This document shows, piece after piece, positions 25,224 to 35,104 of a stretch of DNA of 64,000 nt (positions within the stretch are counted from its first letter, which is position 1; each line of letters opens with the position of its first letter). A program made the position numbers and the translations under genes. The notes under the pieces are model-generated. The model made no database searches and had not been told where the DNA came from. It worked only from the letters and a program-made list of their open reading frames with translations. The DNA lies in the NCBI RefSeq assembly GCF_000006985.1, contig NC_002932.3, positions 855,109 to 919,108 of the forward strand. The letters are read 5' to 3'. The stretch is from Chlorobaculum tepidum TLS. Lineage in GTDB: Bacteria > Bacteroidota > Chlorobiia > Chlorobiales > Chlorobiaceae.

Positions 25224-25703
25224 ATGAATCTGCATACAAAAACCTGGGTACAGCGGTTGCCTGTGCCGATAGATGTGGCGTGGGACTTTTTCTCACAACC
25301 GGGTAATCTTGCCCGGATCACGCCGCCCGAAATGATGCTGAAGGCCGAGGGCGGCAATGCGGGAACGGCAATCTATGAAGGCATGAAGCTGAATTTCGTG
25401 CTCTATCCCTTTATGATGATTCCCGTGCGGTGGACGACCGAAATCATGAAGGTTTCCAAGCCCGATTTCTTCGAGGATCGGCAGCTGTCCGGGCCTTACG
25501 AGCAGTGGTATCATCGTCACCTCTTCCGCGATATCGAGGGCGGCACGGAGATGACCGACATTGTGGAGTATGCGCTGCCGTTCGACCTTTTTGGCGAAGT
25601 GGTCGAGGCGCTGATCGTCGGGCCTCGGCTTGACGAGGTGTTCGAGTACCGGCGGTGCAGGGTCGCTGAAATTCTGGGCGAGATGGCGTCTGAAACGCGC
25701 TGA
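25224..25703 (+). CDS. SRPBCC-fold ligand-binding protein
   Basis: A 159-residue START/SRPBCC-superfamily protein of the cell-division-inhibitor-like group. The N-terminus LPVPIDVAWDFFSQPGNLAR is the typical opening strand and helix, and the core contains GGTEMTDIVEYALPF and a long C-terminal helix (RRCRVAEILGEM). It binds a hydrophobic ligand in a deep cavity; the ligand is unknown. It precedes the Na/Pi symporter by 15 bases, so they may be cotranscribed. No signal peptide, so cytoplasmic. Confidence 0.85.
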   Translation: MNLHTKTWVQRLPVPIDVAWDFFSQPGNLARITPPEMMLKAEGGNAGTAIYEGMKLNFVLYPFMMIPVRWTTEIMKVSKPDFFEDRQLSGPYEQWYHRHLFRDIEGGTEMTDIVEYALPFDLFGEVVEALIVGPRLDEVFEYRRCRVAEILGEMASETR

Positions 25704-25718
25704 AAACAGATACGGAAG

Positions 25719-27395
25719 ATGATGGAATCGCAATCCGTACTATCGAATTTCCTGCTGTTCGCGGGCGGCCTCGCGGTGTTTCTGCTGGGAATGAAGTCTC
25801 TCAGCGCCGGACTGCGGAAGGCTTCGAGCGGACGGGTCGCGCATCTGCTCTCCACAATTACCGGCAACCCGGTGTCGGCGTTGCTGTCGGGCGTGGCGGC
25901 GACCGTGGCCGTGCAGTCGAGCAGCATGGTGATGCTGACGCTGATCGGGCTGGTGCAGTCGCAGATTCTCACCTTTTCGCAGTCGCTTGGCGTGGTACTT
26001 GGCGCGGAGATCGGCACCACCATGATGGCGCAGCTCATCGCCTTTTCGCCGGGTGAGTTCGGATTGCCTCTTTTCGCCCTCGGCTTTTTCCTGTCGCTCA
26101 TTCGTCGGCAGCGTGTGCTCTCTCTTTTCGGCGAGGCGATCTCCGGTCTCGGTTTGCTCTTTTTTGGCCTCAAGCTCATGGGCATGGCGGTTGAACCGCT
26201 GCAATCGAGCCCGCAGTTTCTCTCCATTCTGACCACGCTCGATAATCCCCTGCTTTGCGTGCTTGCCGGTGCGGTCATGACGGCGATTATCCAGAGCAGC
26301 GGGGCGTTCATCGCCATTCTCATCACGATGGCGCAGCAGGGTGTGCTGACCCTCGAAGTGGCCGTGCCGCTGATGTTCGGGGCCAACATCGGCACCTGCA
26401 TCACGGCGGCCATTGGCAGCGCCGGAAGCGTTCGCCCCGCCCGGCGGGTCTTTCTTGCGCAGCTCATGTTCAACGTCACCTACGTCATCGTCTTTCTCAT
26501 CTTTCTGCCGCCCTGGCTCGACCTGATCCGCGCCATTTCGCCTTCCGATGCCGCCGGAGGGCTGGCGAGGCAGATCGCCAATGCCCACACCTTCTCCAAC
26601 CTGTTCATGGCGTTGCTGTTTCTGCCGTTTCTGCCGCAGTTCGGGCGGATGCTTGTCAAGCTGCTGCCCGACGATCCCGATGAGATGGGGCGGATTCCTG
26701 CGGTGTGGCATCTGCGCACCTCGGCACTCGCCACTCCCGAGGTGGCGGTTGGGCTGGCCCGACTGGAGATTTCGCGCATGAACAAGATTCTCGGACGGAT
26801 GGCAAGCGCGCTGCCCGTGCCATTCATTGGTGGCGGGAACGGGCGTGACCTCATCTACAAGCGGCTTGGGGTGAGCGAGGGGCTGATGATGCGCGAGGAG
26901 AAGCTCGATTTTCTGGAGCAGAAGGTTACTGCGTACCTGATCCGCGTCATGCAGGAGGCGGTCGGCGAGCCGCTGATCCGGGAGGCCGCGGCGCTGATGG
27001 CGCTGGCCAAGGAGATCGAGTCGGCAGGCGATGTGGTCGAAACCCTGCTGGCCGATTTTCCGTCGGGAAAGCTCAATGTCGGCTTGACCGCAGAGGGAAA
27101 GGCGGAGATCGAGCGGCTGCACGAACAGGTGTGCCGCGAGATCGCGGCCATGAACCTGGCCATCGAGGAGATGAGTCCCCGCAGGGCCTCGGCGGTGATC
27201 GAAGAGGGCAAGGCGTTCGACCGCATCTTTTTCGATCTTGGATTTTCGCACATGCGGCGCATCAAGAGCCGTTCCGAATCGGAGCGCACGCACGACCTGC
27301 ATATGGAGCTGCTCCGGGCGCTCGACGTGCTGCATCATCAGGCCATGTCGATGGCACGCACCATCGTTGGCATGACTGCCGACCGCAATGCGTGA
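25719..27395 (+). CDS. Na+/phosphate symporter with PhoU-like C-terminal domain
   Basis: A 558-residue membrane transporter that imports (or exports) phosphate with Na+. It has two inverted Na/Pi-cotransporter repeats, marked by QSSSMVMLTLIGL (about residue 66) and QSSGAFIAILITM (about 191), with about nine hydrophobic segments to residue 310. The C-terminal 220 residues form helical bundles like PhoU, as in YjbB/NptA-type proteins. Two adjacent ATGs (25719 and 25722) could start it. It is separate from the cobalamin genes and is followed by the riboswitch region. Confidence 0.92.
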   Translation: MMESQSVLSNFLLFAGGLAVFLLGMKSLSAGLRKASSGRVAHLLSTITGNPVSALLSGVAATVAVQSSSMVMLTLIGLVQSQILTFSQSLGVVLGAEIGTTMMAQLIAFSPGEFGLPLFALGFFLSLIRRQRVLSLFGEAISGLGLLFFGLKLMGMAVEPLQSSPQFLSILTTLDNPLLCVLAGAVMTAIIQSSGAFIAILITMAQQGVLTLEVAVPLMFGANIGTCITAAIGSAGSVRPARRVFLAQLMFNVTYVIVFLIFLPPWLDLIRAISPSDAAGGLARQIANAHTFSNLFMALLFLPFLPQFGRMLVKLLPDDPDEMGRIPAVWHLRTSALATPEVAVGLARLEISRMNKILGRMASALPVPFIGGGNGRDLIYKRLGVSEGLMMREEKLDFLEQKVTAYLIRVMQEAVGEPLIREAAALMALAKEIESAGDVVETLLADFPSGKLNVGLTAEGKAEIERLHEQVCREIAAMNLAIEEMSPRRASAVIEEGKAFDRIFFDLGFSHMRRIKSRSESERTHDLHMELLRALDVLHHQAMSMARTIVGMTADRNA

Positions 27396-27461
27396 GTCGC
27401 TTGTAATTGCGATGGAAAATCGTAAATTCCGCCCACAAAGAAGATGTTCTTTCACATGATT

Positions 27462-27672
27462 AGCTGGTGCCGGTTTTAAAGCCGGAGAATAGGGAAGTAC
27501 GTGAGATTCGTACACTGTACCCGCAACTGTACAACGGAAAACTGCCGCTGGCAGGTATGGCCACATGCCTCAAAGCCGCAGCCGGTGCACGTCACTGCCA
27601 GGCTCCTCCACGGAGCGGGCGGGAAGGCTGCATCGATTCAAGCCGTAAAGTCAGGAGACCTGCCAGTTACTC
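27462..27672 (+). promoter_or_regulatory. Cobalamin (B12) riboswitch
   Basis: A typical AdoCbl aptamer. It has GCTGGTGCCGGTTTTAAAGC at the 5' P3 side, GAATAGGGAA (27487-27496), CCGCAACTGT, then CACTGCCAGGCTCC, GGGAAGGCTGC, and the B12 box AGTCAGGAGACCTGCC at 27649-27664. It lies 225 bases ahead of the TonB-receptor start, so an expression platform is in between. Binding of adenosylcobalamin should switch off the receptor and probably the downstream salvage genes. Confidence 0.93.
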
Positions 27673-27896
27673 TTTGCTCGGAAACAAGACTACGGGTTAA
27701 TAGTCAGGCAAAGCACTTCCGGTTTATCCAAAGACCAACAGCATCGTTTTCAGAATCCGTGCTCTCTGGCGGTATTTTCCGTTGAGCGCGGCTTTCGTCA
27801 GTCCGTTCGATCCATGCTGTGTTCTGGTGCCGGTTCAGTCCTTTTCCTCTATCCCTGTCTGTTGATGATTCAGTTAATTCAACACAGGACAACACC

Positions 27897-29846
27897 ATGA
27901 ACAGAAGAACGCTCGCCATCGTCATGGCGGCAATGCTCGCCAGCCCCACGCTCCACGCCGCCGAGACCGGTTCGGACTATCTCGGTAATGAAATCGTCGT
28001 CACGTCGAGCCGTGTGCCGCAGCCGAAAAAAGAGCTGACCTCGAACGTTACGATCATCACCAAAGAGGAGATTAACGAGTCGTCGGCCAACGATCTCAGT
28101 GAACTTCTCGCGGAGAAAAATCTTGGACAGATTCAAAAGTATCCTGGAACCTTGACCTCCGTTGGCATCCGCGGTTTCAGGACTGAATCCCACGGCAATG
28201 ATCTCATGGGCAAGGTGCTTGTACTGCTCGACGGCCGCCGCGCCGGTACCGGAAACCTCGCCAAGATCATGACAGCCAACGTCGAGCGCATCGAAATCAT
28301 TAGGGGGCCTGCCGCCGTGCAGTACGGTTCTGCGGCGATTGGCGGCGTGATCAACGTGATTACGGCCAAAGGTTCGGGCGCGCCGTCGGCGTCGATCGAG
28401 CAGAAAATCGGCAGCAACGATTTCTCCATGACCGAGGCGACCATTCAGGGAAAATCCGGACGCTTCGACTATTCAGGCAGCATCTCGAAATCCGATTCTG
28501 GGAGCTACAAGACGGCCAAAGGCGAGACCTACCAGAACACCGGCTACCACGACCAGAAGATGGCGAGCCTGAATGTTGGTTACGAGATTGCCGACGGCCA
28601 GCGGATCGGCATGATCGTTCACTCCTTCGATGTGGACAAGGCCGGCTCTCCGGGCTATTTCAGCTTGCCCGATCTCAATGCCTATACGGTTCAGAACAAC
28701 CACTCCGTCGATTTCAGGTACGATGGTACGACCTCCAGCCGTACTCTTTCATGGATGGCTCGCTACTTCACCGGAAAGGACGAGTATCGCTATGTCGATC
28801 CGAACTGGGGTGAAAGCACCAACAATGTTGACCAGCAAGGGGCGCAGGCACAGGTTTCCTGGCAGCCGGGTGCCCTCAGGCTTACAGCCGGATTTGACTG
28901 GTTGAAATACGAGCTCGATTCCACTTCGGCGCCCACATGGGCCTCTTATGAAAATCCGGCCGGTTTTCTTCTCGGCAAATATGGCCTGTTCGACGAGCGC
29001 CTGATTCTTACCGCAGGCGTGCGTTACGATGATTATCATGTTGACATGAAGGAAGGCGAGGGCACGTCGAAGAGCAGGGACAACTTCGCGCATCAGGCCG
29101 GAGTGGCGTGGCAGGCAACCGATTTCCTCAAGCTCAGAGGTTCGTATGCCGAAGGCTTCAGGATGCCGTCGGCGCGTGAGCTTGCCGCCCATATCACTAG
29201 CTGGGGGACGACCTATATCGGCAATCCCGATCTCAAACCGGAATCGAGCGAGACGTATGAAGTCGGCATGGACCTTACCTGGAAAGGGCTCAATGGCTCG
29301 CTGACCTGGTTCAGCACCGACTACAAGGATATGATTCAGACCAAAGCGATTGCCCCAACGACCTACACCTATATCAATGTTGGCAGCTCGACGGTATCCG
29401 GAATCGAAGCTGAGCTTTCGAAGGTGTTTGCACTCGAGGGTTCTTCGTGGACGCTTGAACCATATGCCGGGTACACCTACCTCTTGCGGTATCGTGACAA
29501 CCAGACCGGTGACGACCTGCTCTACACGCCGCAGTGGAACGCCAGCACCGGACTGAGAGTGCATGATGGGTGCGGGTTCAACGGCGCGTTCAACCTTGCC
29601 TACACAGGCAAGACTCTCGTTCAGAACTGGGAGACCGGCTTTGGCGAGGTGGTGCCGAAAGGCGGATTTACGGTGGTTGATCTTTCCGTATCGAAGAAGT
29701 TTCCGTTCGGAGGCAAGGGCGTGAAAGGGCCGGGAATCACGGTCAGGGCGGAGATTAACAACCTTTTTGACCGCGAGTACCAGTATGTCAAGGGCTATCC
29801 GATGCCTGGCCGCACCTTTGTTTTTGGTCTGAAGGCGGACATTTGA
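27897..29846 (+). CDS. btuB: TonB-dependent cobalamin/corrinoid receptor (BtuB-like)
   Basis: A 649-residue outer-membrane receptor with a Sec signal peptide (to about residue 22). A TonB-box-like EIVVTSSR follows at about 31-38, then a plug domain (ITKEEINESSANDLSELL, VLLDGRRAG, VERIEIIRGPAAVQYGSAAI) and a 22-strand barrel ending GRTFVFGLKADI. It transports corrinoids across the outer membrane using TonB energy. Assignment to cobalamin rests on the riboswitch just upstream and the cobalamin genes that follow. ATG 27897 gives a normal signal peptide; upstream in-frame codons are leader. Confidence 0.92.
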   Translation: MNRRTLAIVMAAMLASPTLHAAETGSDYLGNEIVVTSSRVPQPKKELTSNVTIITKEEINESSANDLSELLAEKNLGQIQKYPGTLTSVGIRGFRTESHGNDLMGKVLVLLDGRRAGTGNLAKIMTANVERIEIIRGPAAVQYGSAAIGGVINVITAKGSGAPSASIEQKIGSNDFSMTEATIQGKSGRFDYSGSISKSDSGSYKTAKGETYQNTGYHDQKMASLNVGYEIADGQRIGMIVHSFDVDKAGSPGYFSLPDLNAYTVQNNHSVDFRYDGTTSSRTLSWMARYFTGKDEYRYVDPNWGESTNNVDQQGAQAQVSWQPGALRLTAGFDWLKYELDSTSAPTWASYENPAGFLLGKYGLFDERLILTAGVRYDDYHVDMKEGEGTSKSRDNFAHQAGVAWQATDFLKLRGSYAEGFRMPSARELAAHITSWGTTYIGNPDLKPESSETYEVGMDLTWKGLNGSLTWFSTDYKDMIQTKAIAPTTYTYINVGSSTVSGIEAELSKVFALEGSSWTLEPYAGYTYLLRYRDNQTGDDLLYTPQWNASTGLRVHDGCGFNGAFNLAYTGKTLVQNWETGFGEVVPKGGFTVVDLSVSKKFPFGGKGVKGPGITVRAEINNLFDREYQYVKGYPMPGRTFVFGLKADI

Positions 29847-29849
29847 TCC

Positions 29850-30356
29850 ATGCTGTCATCAACAGAAACCGGTAAATCATTGCCGGTCATGAAACAGTTG
29901 ATGTTTGTGCTGCTGCTCCTGCTTTTCGCGGGAGCGGCATCCGGGTCGGAGGGGCGCATCGTCAGCCAGTCGCCCTACATTACCGACACCTTGTGTGCGC
30001 TCGGTCTCGCCAATCGCATCGCCGGGGTGAGCCGCTATGGCGACCTCGACCTGCCGAAGACCGGCGGCGTGATCGATTCCGACCCGGCGGCCATCGCGGC
30101 GCTGCATCCCGGCTCTCTCTTTCTCTCCGACTGGACAAGCCGCGATGTTTGCAAGCGGGTGAGGCCTGCGGGCGCGAAGTGCGTCGTGCTCCAGAAGGAG
30201 GGCTACGAATGCCCCGTGCGGATTCCCGAGGGCGACTACCAGATCGTGCGCCTCGATGGCCTGCATTTTGTGTCGCCATCGCCAAAAATTCTCGAAGGAC
30301 TCGCGGATCTGCAATGGCAGTTCGGCAGTCGGAATAAGAAAAATGAATCGAAATGA
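29850..30356 (+). CDS. Half-length BtuF-like periplasmic protein
   Basis: A 168-residue protein with a signal peptide (MKQLMFVLLLLLFAG after a short N-terminal extension; ATG 29889 may be the true start). It contains one lobe of a BtuF-type binding protein: GRIVSQSPYITDTLCALGL, IAGVSRYGDLDLPK, GGVIDSDPAAIAALHPGSL. The family normally continues with an interlobe helix and a second lobe (total about 260-300 residues), absent here; instead it ends with LHFVSPSPKILEGLADLQWQ. No frame with the missing lobe follows. It could be a genuine single-lobe corrinoid-binding protein or a deletion product. Four-base overlap with bluB. Confidence 0.7.
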   Translation: MLSSTETGKSLPVMKQLMFVLLLLLFAGAASGSEGRIVSQSPYITDTLCALGLANRIAGVSRYGDLDLPKTGGVIDSDPAAIAALHPGSLFLSDWTSRDVCKRVRPAGAKCVVLQKEGYECPVRIPEGDYQIVRLDGLHFVSPSPKILEGLADLQWQFGSRNKKNESK

Positions 30357-30991
30357 CCATCACTACTTCCGAGCGCAACGCGCTCTACAAAGTCATTTAC
30401 AGCCGCCGCGACGTGCGCGGCCAGTACCTGCCCGATCCGGTGCCGGAGGAGGTTCTCCGGCGGGTGCTCGATGCAGCGCACCACGCGCCGAGCGTCGGCT
30501 TCATGCAGCCGTGGGACTTCGTTGTTGTACATGATCTTGCCGTTCGCAAGCAGATCAAGGAGGGCTTTGAAGTCGCTCACGCCGAGGCTGCCGAAATGTT
30601 CGAGGGCGAGAAGCGCGAGCAGTATCGCACCTTCAAGCTCGAAGGCATTCTTGAAGCGCCGGTTGGCATCTGCGTCACCTGCGACCGCAGCCGCAGCGGC
30701 GAGGTGGTGATCGGGCGCACGGCCAATCCGGAGATGGATCTGTACAGCTCGGTTTGTGCGGTGCAGAACCTGTGGCTCGCCGCGCGCGCGGAAAATCTCG
30801 GCGTCGGCTGGGTGAGCATCATCCACCACGACCATGTGCGCCGGGTACTCGGCATTCCGGAGCACATCGTGCCGGTGGCGTGGCTCTGCATCGGTTACGT
30901 AAGCTTTTTCCACGAAGCGCCGGAGCTGGAGCAGGCCGGTTGGCTGCCGCGCCTTGCACTCGACGACCTGCTGCACCAGGAGCAATGGTAA
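30353..30991 (+). CDS. bluB: 5,6-dimethylbenzimidazole synthase
   Basis: BluB converts FMNH2 and O2 into DMB, the lower ligand of cobalamin. This 212-residue nitroreductase-fold protein has FMN-binding [12 protein letters not shown] at residues 16-27, [17 protein letters not shown] (about 43-59) and the C-terminal GWVSIIHH segment, all BluB hallmarks. The reaction needs oxygen, which is notable in an apparently anaerobic phototroph. It may run under traces of O2 or use another oxidant. It overlaps the previous gene (ATGA) and the next gene start, inside the B12-controlled run. Its presence means the cell can supply DMB for CobT. Confidence 0.93.
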   Translation: MTITTSERNALYKVIYSRRDVRGQYLPDPVPEEVLRRVLDAAHHAPSVGFMQPWDFVVVHDLAVRKQIKEGFEVAHAEAAEMFEGEKREQYRTFKLEGILEAPVGICVTCDRSRSGEVVIGRTANPEMDLYSSVCAVQNLWLAARAENLGVGWVSIIHHDHVRRVLGIPEHIVPVAWLCIGYVSFFHEAPELEQAGWLPRLALDDLLHQEQW

Positions 30992-32511
30992 CTGATTTCG
31001 TAACGCCCATGACCAATATCGCCATACTCGGTACCGCCTCGGACGTCGGCAAGAGCATCGTGGCCACCGCGCTGTGCCGCATTTTCAGCAACGCGGGAGT
31101 CGATGTGGCGCCCTACAAGGCGCAGAACATGTCGAATAATTCAGGCGTCACGCCGGATGGTTTCGAGATGGGCCGGGCGCAGATCGTGCAGGCGCAGGCC
31201 GCTCGTGTCGCGCCCCACGCCGACATGAATCCGGTGCTGCTCAAGCCCAACACCGACACCGGCGCGCAGGTTGTGCTGCAAGGCAAAGTGTGCGCGGACA
31301 AGAGCGCTCGCGAATATTTCGGCGACACGCAGCGCTGGGCCGAGGCGGCCTTCGAGAGCCTCGACCGGCTTATGGTGCGGCACGAATTGCTGGTGATCGA
31401 GGGGGCGGGATCGTGCGCGGAGATGAATCTCTACCAGCGCGATTTCGTGAACTTCAAAACCGCCCGACGTGCCGGAGCAGCAGTGATTCTCGTAGCGGAC
31501 ATCGACCGTGGTGGCGTCTTCGCCCAGGTGGTGGGCACGCTTGCTGTGATTCCGCCGGAGGATCGTGCGCTGGTGAAAGGCGTCATTATCAACCGCTTCC
31601 GGGGTGACAAATCACTCTTCGAGGGTGGCGTAAAAATGCTCGAATCGATGACCGGCGTGCCGGTGCTTGGCGTCATCCCTTATTTTCGCGGCTTCACCAT
31701 TGATGCTGAGGACGCTGTCCCATTGTCGTCCGTGGTCGATCCGAAGCAGGAGCCGTCCGGAGACAAGATCGGCGTCGCGGCGATCTACTTTCCGCATATC
31801 TCCAACTTCACCGACCTTGCGCCGCTGGAGCGCGATCCCTCGGTCGAGCTGCACTACCTCCACCGCCCGAAGTCGCTTGATGGTTACAAAGCGCTGATTC
31901 TGCCAGGCTCGAAGAACGTGCGCGGTGACCTCGCATGGCTCGAAACAATGGGCTGGCGCGACGAGATCGAAAAGTTTCGCAAGCGGGGAGGCATCATTGT
32001 CGGTCTCTGTGGTGGCTACCAGATGCTCGGCGCGTCTATCGCCGATCCGTACGGCGTTGAGGGCGCTCCGGGCGCGAGCGCGGGTCTCGCGATGTTGCCG
32101 GTCGAGACGGTGCTGGAACGCGAAAAAGCGCTCTGTAACAGCGTCGGTAAAATTGCCGGAACACCATTTTTTGTAAGCGGTTACGAAATTCATATGGGCC
32201 GGACGGCACTTGAACCGGGTGCGTCGCCACTCCTCGAAGTGACGGAGCGCAACGGCGTCGCAACCGACGATTTCGACGGCGCGAAGAGCGCCGACGGTCA
32301 GGTGACGGGTACCTATTTCCACGGCTTTTTCGACCGTCCGGAAGTCCGTACCTGGTTCCTGCGCCTGCTGGACGGGGGTTACGAATCGCCAAGGGGAGCA
32401 TCCGTTGCTGATCCATTCGAGCTGCTTGCCAAGCATTTCTCGGAAAATCTCGATCTTGAGAAGTTGTTTGCTATTGCCGGTCTTTCGGTCAAAGGGGAGA
32501 AAGAGTCATGA
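30985..32511 (+). CDS. cobQ: Cobyric acid synthase
   Basis: Amidates four corrin side chains to make (adenosyl)cobyric acid. It is 508 residues. The N-terminal domain has P-loop GTASDVGKS (about residue 15) and [11 protein letters not shown] (about 45); the middle has DIDRGGVFA; the C-terminal amidotransferase domain has [11 protein letters not shown], the nucleophile in [10 protein letters not shown] and a downstream EIHMGRT. Start ATG 30985 overlaps the end of bluB and has AGGAG 2 bases upstream; ATG 31009 (MTNIAILG) is the alternative. Works after cbiA. Confidence 0.94.
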   Translation: MVTDFVTPMTNIAILGTASDVGKSIVATALCRIFSNAGVDVAPYKAQNMSNNSGVTPDGFEMGRAQIVQAQAARVAPHADMNPVLLKPNTDTGAQVVLQGKVCADKSAREYFGDTQRWAEAAFESLDRLMVRHELLVIEGAGSCAEMNLYQRDFVNFKTARRAGAAVILVADIDRGGVFAQVVGTLAVIPPEDRALVKGVIINRFRGDKSLFEGGVKMLESMTGVPVLGVIPYFRGFTIDAEDAVPLSSVVDPKQEPSGDKIGVAAIYFPHISNFTDLAPLERDPSVELHYLHRPKSLDGYKALILPGSKNVRGDLAWLETMGWRDEIEKFRKRGGIIVGLCGGYQMLGASIADPYGVEGAPGASAGLAMLPVETVLEREKALCNSVGKIAGTPFFVSGYEIHMGRTALEPGASPLLEVTERNGVATDDFDGAKSADGQVTGTYFHGFFDRPEVRTWFLRLLDGGYESPRGASVADPFELLAKHFSENLDLEKLFAIAGLSVKGEKES

Positions 32512-33617
32512 ATCACGATCATCTGCTGGCACATCGCCACGGCGACCGTTCGGGCGACAGGCTTGCGAGTGCCATTTCGCTCGACTTCAGCGTCAATCTC
32601 GCACCGATCGAACCTCCGTTGCAGGAGCTGTTCTCAACCTCCATTCCGCTTGCGCCCTATCCCTCGATGGATGGACACGGAGTGCGTGAGTTCTACGCGG
32701 CTCGATTCGGCCTCGATCCGGTGTGTGTGCTCTCGACGAATGGCGCAATCGAGGGCTTGTACCTGATTCCGAGAGCGCTTGGGATCAAGCGTGTGCTCGT
32801 TCCCCAACCCTCGTTTTTTGATTACGGACGCGCCTGCCGCCTTGCGGGAGCGGAGGTCGTCCCGCTTGCACTGAGCGAGTCTGGCAGCTTCGCCTTTCCC
32901 GGCATCGACAAGCTTGCCGATGCGCTTGCCGGATGCGACGCGCTCCTGGCCGGAAGCCCGAACAACCCGACCGGCACGCTGATTCCCAAGGAGTTGCTGC
33001 TGGCGCTGGCCTGCCGCTTTCCGGAGAAGCGGTTCATCGTCGATGAGGCGTTCATCCAGTTCACGGAGGCCTTCCCGTCAAACTCCCTGATGACCGAAAT
33101 CAAGGCGTTCCGGAACATCGCTGTGGTGCATTCGCTGACCAAGTTCTACGCCATCGCCGGGTTGCGTCTTGGTGCGGTGATCGCGCATCCCTCGATGATC
33201 CGCCAGCTTTACGGTTACAAGGAGCCGTGGACGGTCAACGCCGTCGCGGAGCATGTCGCCGGGCAACTGCTGCACTGCGGCGAGTACGAGCGGGAGGTTC
33301 ACGCCATCGTCCGCGAAGGACGCAAACAGATTGCCGACGGCCTTGCCGGGAACTCCGTGATCACGCTGCACGGCGGCGCGGCGAACTTCTTTTTCGCCTC
33401 CGTCGCGGACGAATTCAGCCTTGACGCGCTGTTCGATGTTCTCGCCGAACGCGGCATTCTCGTCCGGGACTGCCGGAATTTCGAGGGCGTTCCGCCGAAG
33501 TATTTCCGCTTCTGCATTCGCACCTCCGACGAAAACCGGCGTCTCATCGAGGCGCTGAACGATTTCGCCGAGTTGTCGAGGATCGCGAAAGCTGCCGTCG
33601 AGGAGGCGGTGTCGTGA
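32508..33617 (+). CDS. cobD: L-threonine-O-3-phosphate decarboxylase-like aminotransferase
   Basis: PLP enzyme of the histidinol-phosphate aminotransferase family, expected to make (R)-1-amino-2-propanol phosphate, the linker of the nucleotide loop. It is 369 residues. N-terminal [20 protein letters not shown] (about 145), DEAFIQFTE and the PLP-lysine segment [15 protein letters not shown] (about 210) are present. The family cannot be told from HisC by motif alone, but the position between cobQ and cbiB makes CobD (CobC in the aerobic nomenclature) the likely role. Overlaps both neighbours by 4 bases. Confidence 0.85.
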
Positions 33618-34573
33618 CCTGGTTGCTGATGCCAGCGGCGTTCCTGCTCGATCTGCTGCTTGGCGATCCGCAGTGGTTTCCGCATCCGGTGCGGCTGGTC
33701 GGCAAGCTTGCGTCCGGCGCGGAGCGGTTGTTCCGGGGGATGCGGTTCCTGCCGCTCCGGCTGGCGGGCATTTTGACGGCGCTGGTGGTCATCGGTACGA
33801 CTGTCGTGACGGTGCTGGCGCTCGTGGTGGCGGCGTTTCTGCTTCATCCGCTTGCTGGCGTCGTCGTATCGGTGCTTTTGCTCTATTTCGCGATTGCACC
33901 GCGCGATCTTTACAACCACGGATCGGCTGTGCGGGATGCGCTTCGCGCGGGCGATCTCGAACTCGCCCGCCAGAAGGTGGCGATGATGGTTGGTCGCGAT
34001 ACCTCGATGCTCGACGAAGAGGGTGTGGCGAGGGCTGCTGTGGAGAGTGTGGCCGAGAATACATCGGATGGCGTGACCGCGCCGCTCTTTTACGGCTTGC
34101 TTTTCGGCCCTGCCGGGGCGTGGCTCTACAAGGCCTCGAACACGCTCGACTCGATGTTCGGTTACCGCAACGAGCGTTACAGGGAGTTCGGCTGGGCGTC
34201 GGCGCGGTTCGATGATTTCATGAATTACCTGCCGTCGCGCCTGACGGTTTTGGCGGTTGCGGGCGCGGCTTTTATTTTACGGCTCGATCCGGCGGGTGTT
34301 TTCCGTTCGGTGAAGCTGGGGGCGACGTTGCACGAAAGTCCCAATGCGGGCTATCCCGAAGCGGCATTTGCCGGAGCACTCGGTGTCACGCTTGGCGGCG
34401 AGCGGAGCTACGGCGGAGTCACCAAAACCGTACCGACGCTCGGGCTTCGCGAAGGCGCGCTGGATGCCACGACGATCACAGGCGCCATGCGCCTGATGTA
34501 CGTTGCCTCGGTTCTGTTCATGGCCTGTGGCGCGCTGCTGCTTTTTATTCTTTCCAAGTCTCTACAATCGTAA
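33614..34573 (+). CDS. cbiB: Adenosylcobinamide-phosphate synthase
   Basis: Integral membrane enzyme that attaches the aminopropanol (phosphate) arm to adenosylcobyric acid. It is 319 residues with 5-6 hydrophobic segments, opening [20 protein letters not shown] (first helix with the DLLLGDP motif). The conserved [18 protein letters not shown] is near residue 145, and GERSYGGV and ERYREFGW are also there. GTG 33614 overlaps the cobD stop, with GGAGG 7-8 bases upstream. In the nomenclature of aerobic bacteria this is CobD. Confidence 0.93.
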
Positions 34574-34579
34574 TCAGTT

Positions 34580-35104
34580 ATGTCACAAAAACGGGTTCTT
34601 CTTTTCACAGGTAACGGCAAGGGCAAAAGCACGGCCGCGTTCGGAATGCTGTCGCGTGCGCTCGGCCACGGTCTGAAAGTGCGTGTCATCCAGTTCGTCA
34701 AGGCCCAGGAGGGGGTTGGGGAGGTGCTTTTCTTTACGCGCTTCGAGGATGTCGAGTGGGATCACTACGGCAAGGGATTCCTGCCGACCAATCCCGACAG
34801 CCCGATGATGGAGAAGCACAAACAGGCGGCGGAGTTCGGCTTCGAGGAGGCGCTCGACGCGCTGGCTTCGGACGAGTACGATTTCGTGCTGCTCGACGAG
34901 GTGTGTTTCGCGCTCTCGAAAGAAATCATTCCGCTCGAGCCGCTCATCAAGGCGATTGTCGATGCCAGTGACAAGATCATCGTGCTGACCGGCCGCAATG
35001 CGCCGCAGGCGTTGATCGACGTGGCCGACACCGTGACAGAGATGAAGATGATCAAGCACGGCTACGAGCAGGGATTGCTCTCACAGGCTGGCGTGGAGGA
35101 GTGA
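34580..35104 (+). CDS. cobO: Cob(I)yrinic acid a,c-diamide adenosyltransferase
   Basis: Transfers the adenosyl group from ATP to cob(I)alamin or precursors. The 174-residue CobO/BtuR type has the P-loop FTGNGKGKSTAAFGM (residues 9-23), VRVIQFVKAQ and a second nucleotide segment VLLDEVCFAL (about 108), ending with LTGRNAP (about 137). Lies 6 bases after cbiB and overlaps the btuC start. Supplies adenosylated precursor to CobU. Confidence 0.94.
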   Translation: MSQKRVLLFTGNGKGKSTAAFGMLSRALGHGLKVRVIQFVKAQEGVGEVLFFTRFEDVEWDHYGKGFLPTNPDSPMMEKHKQAAEFGFEEALDALASDEYDFVLLDEVCFALSKEIIPLEPLIKAIVDASDKIIVLTGRNAPQALIDVADTVTEMKMIKHGYEQGLLSQAGVEE

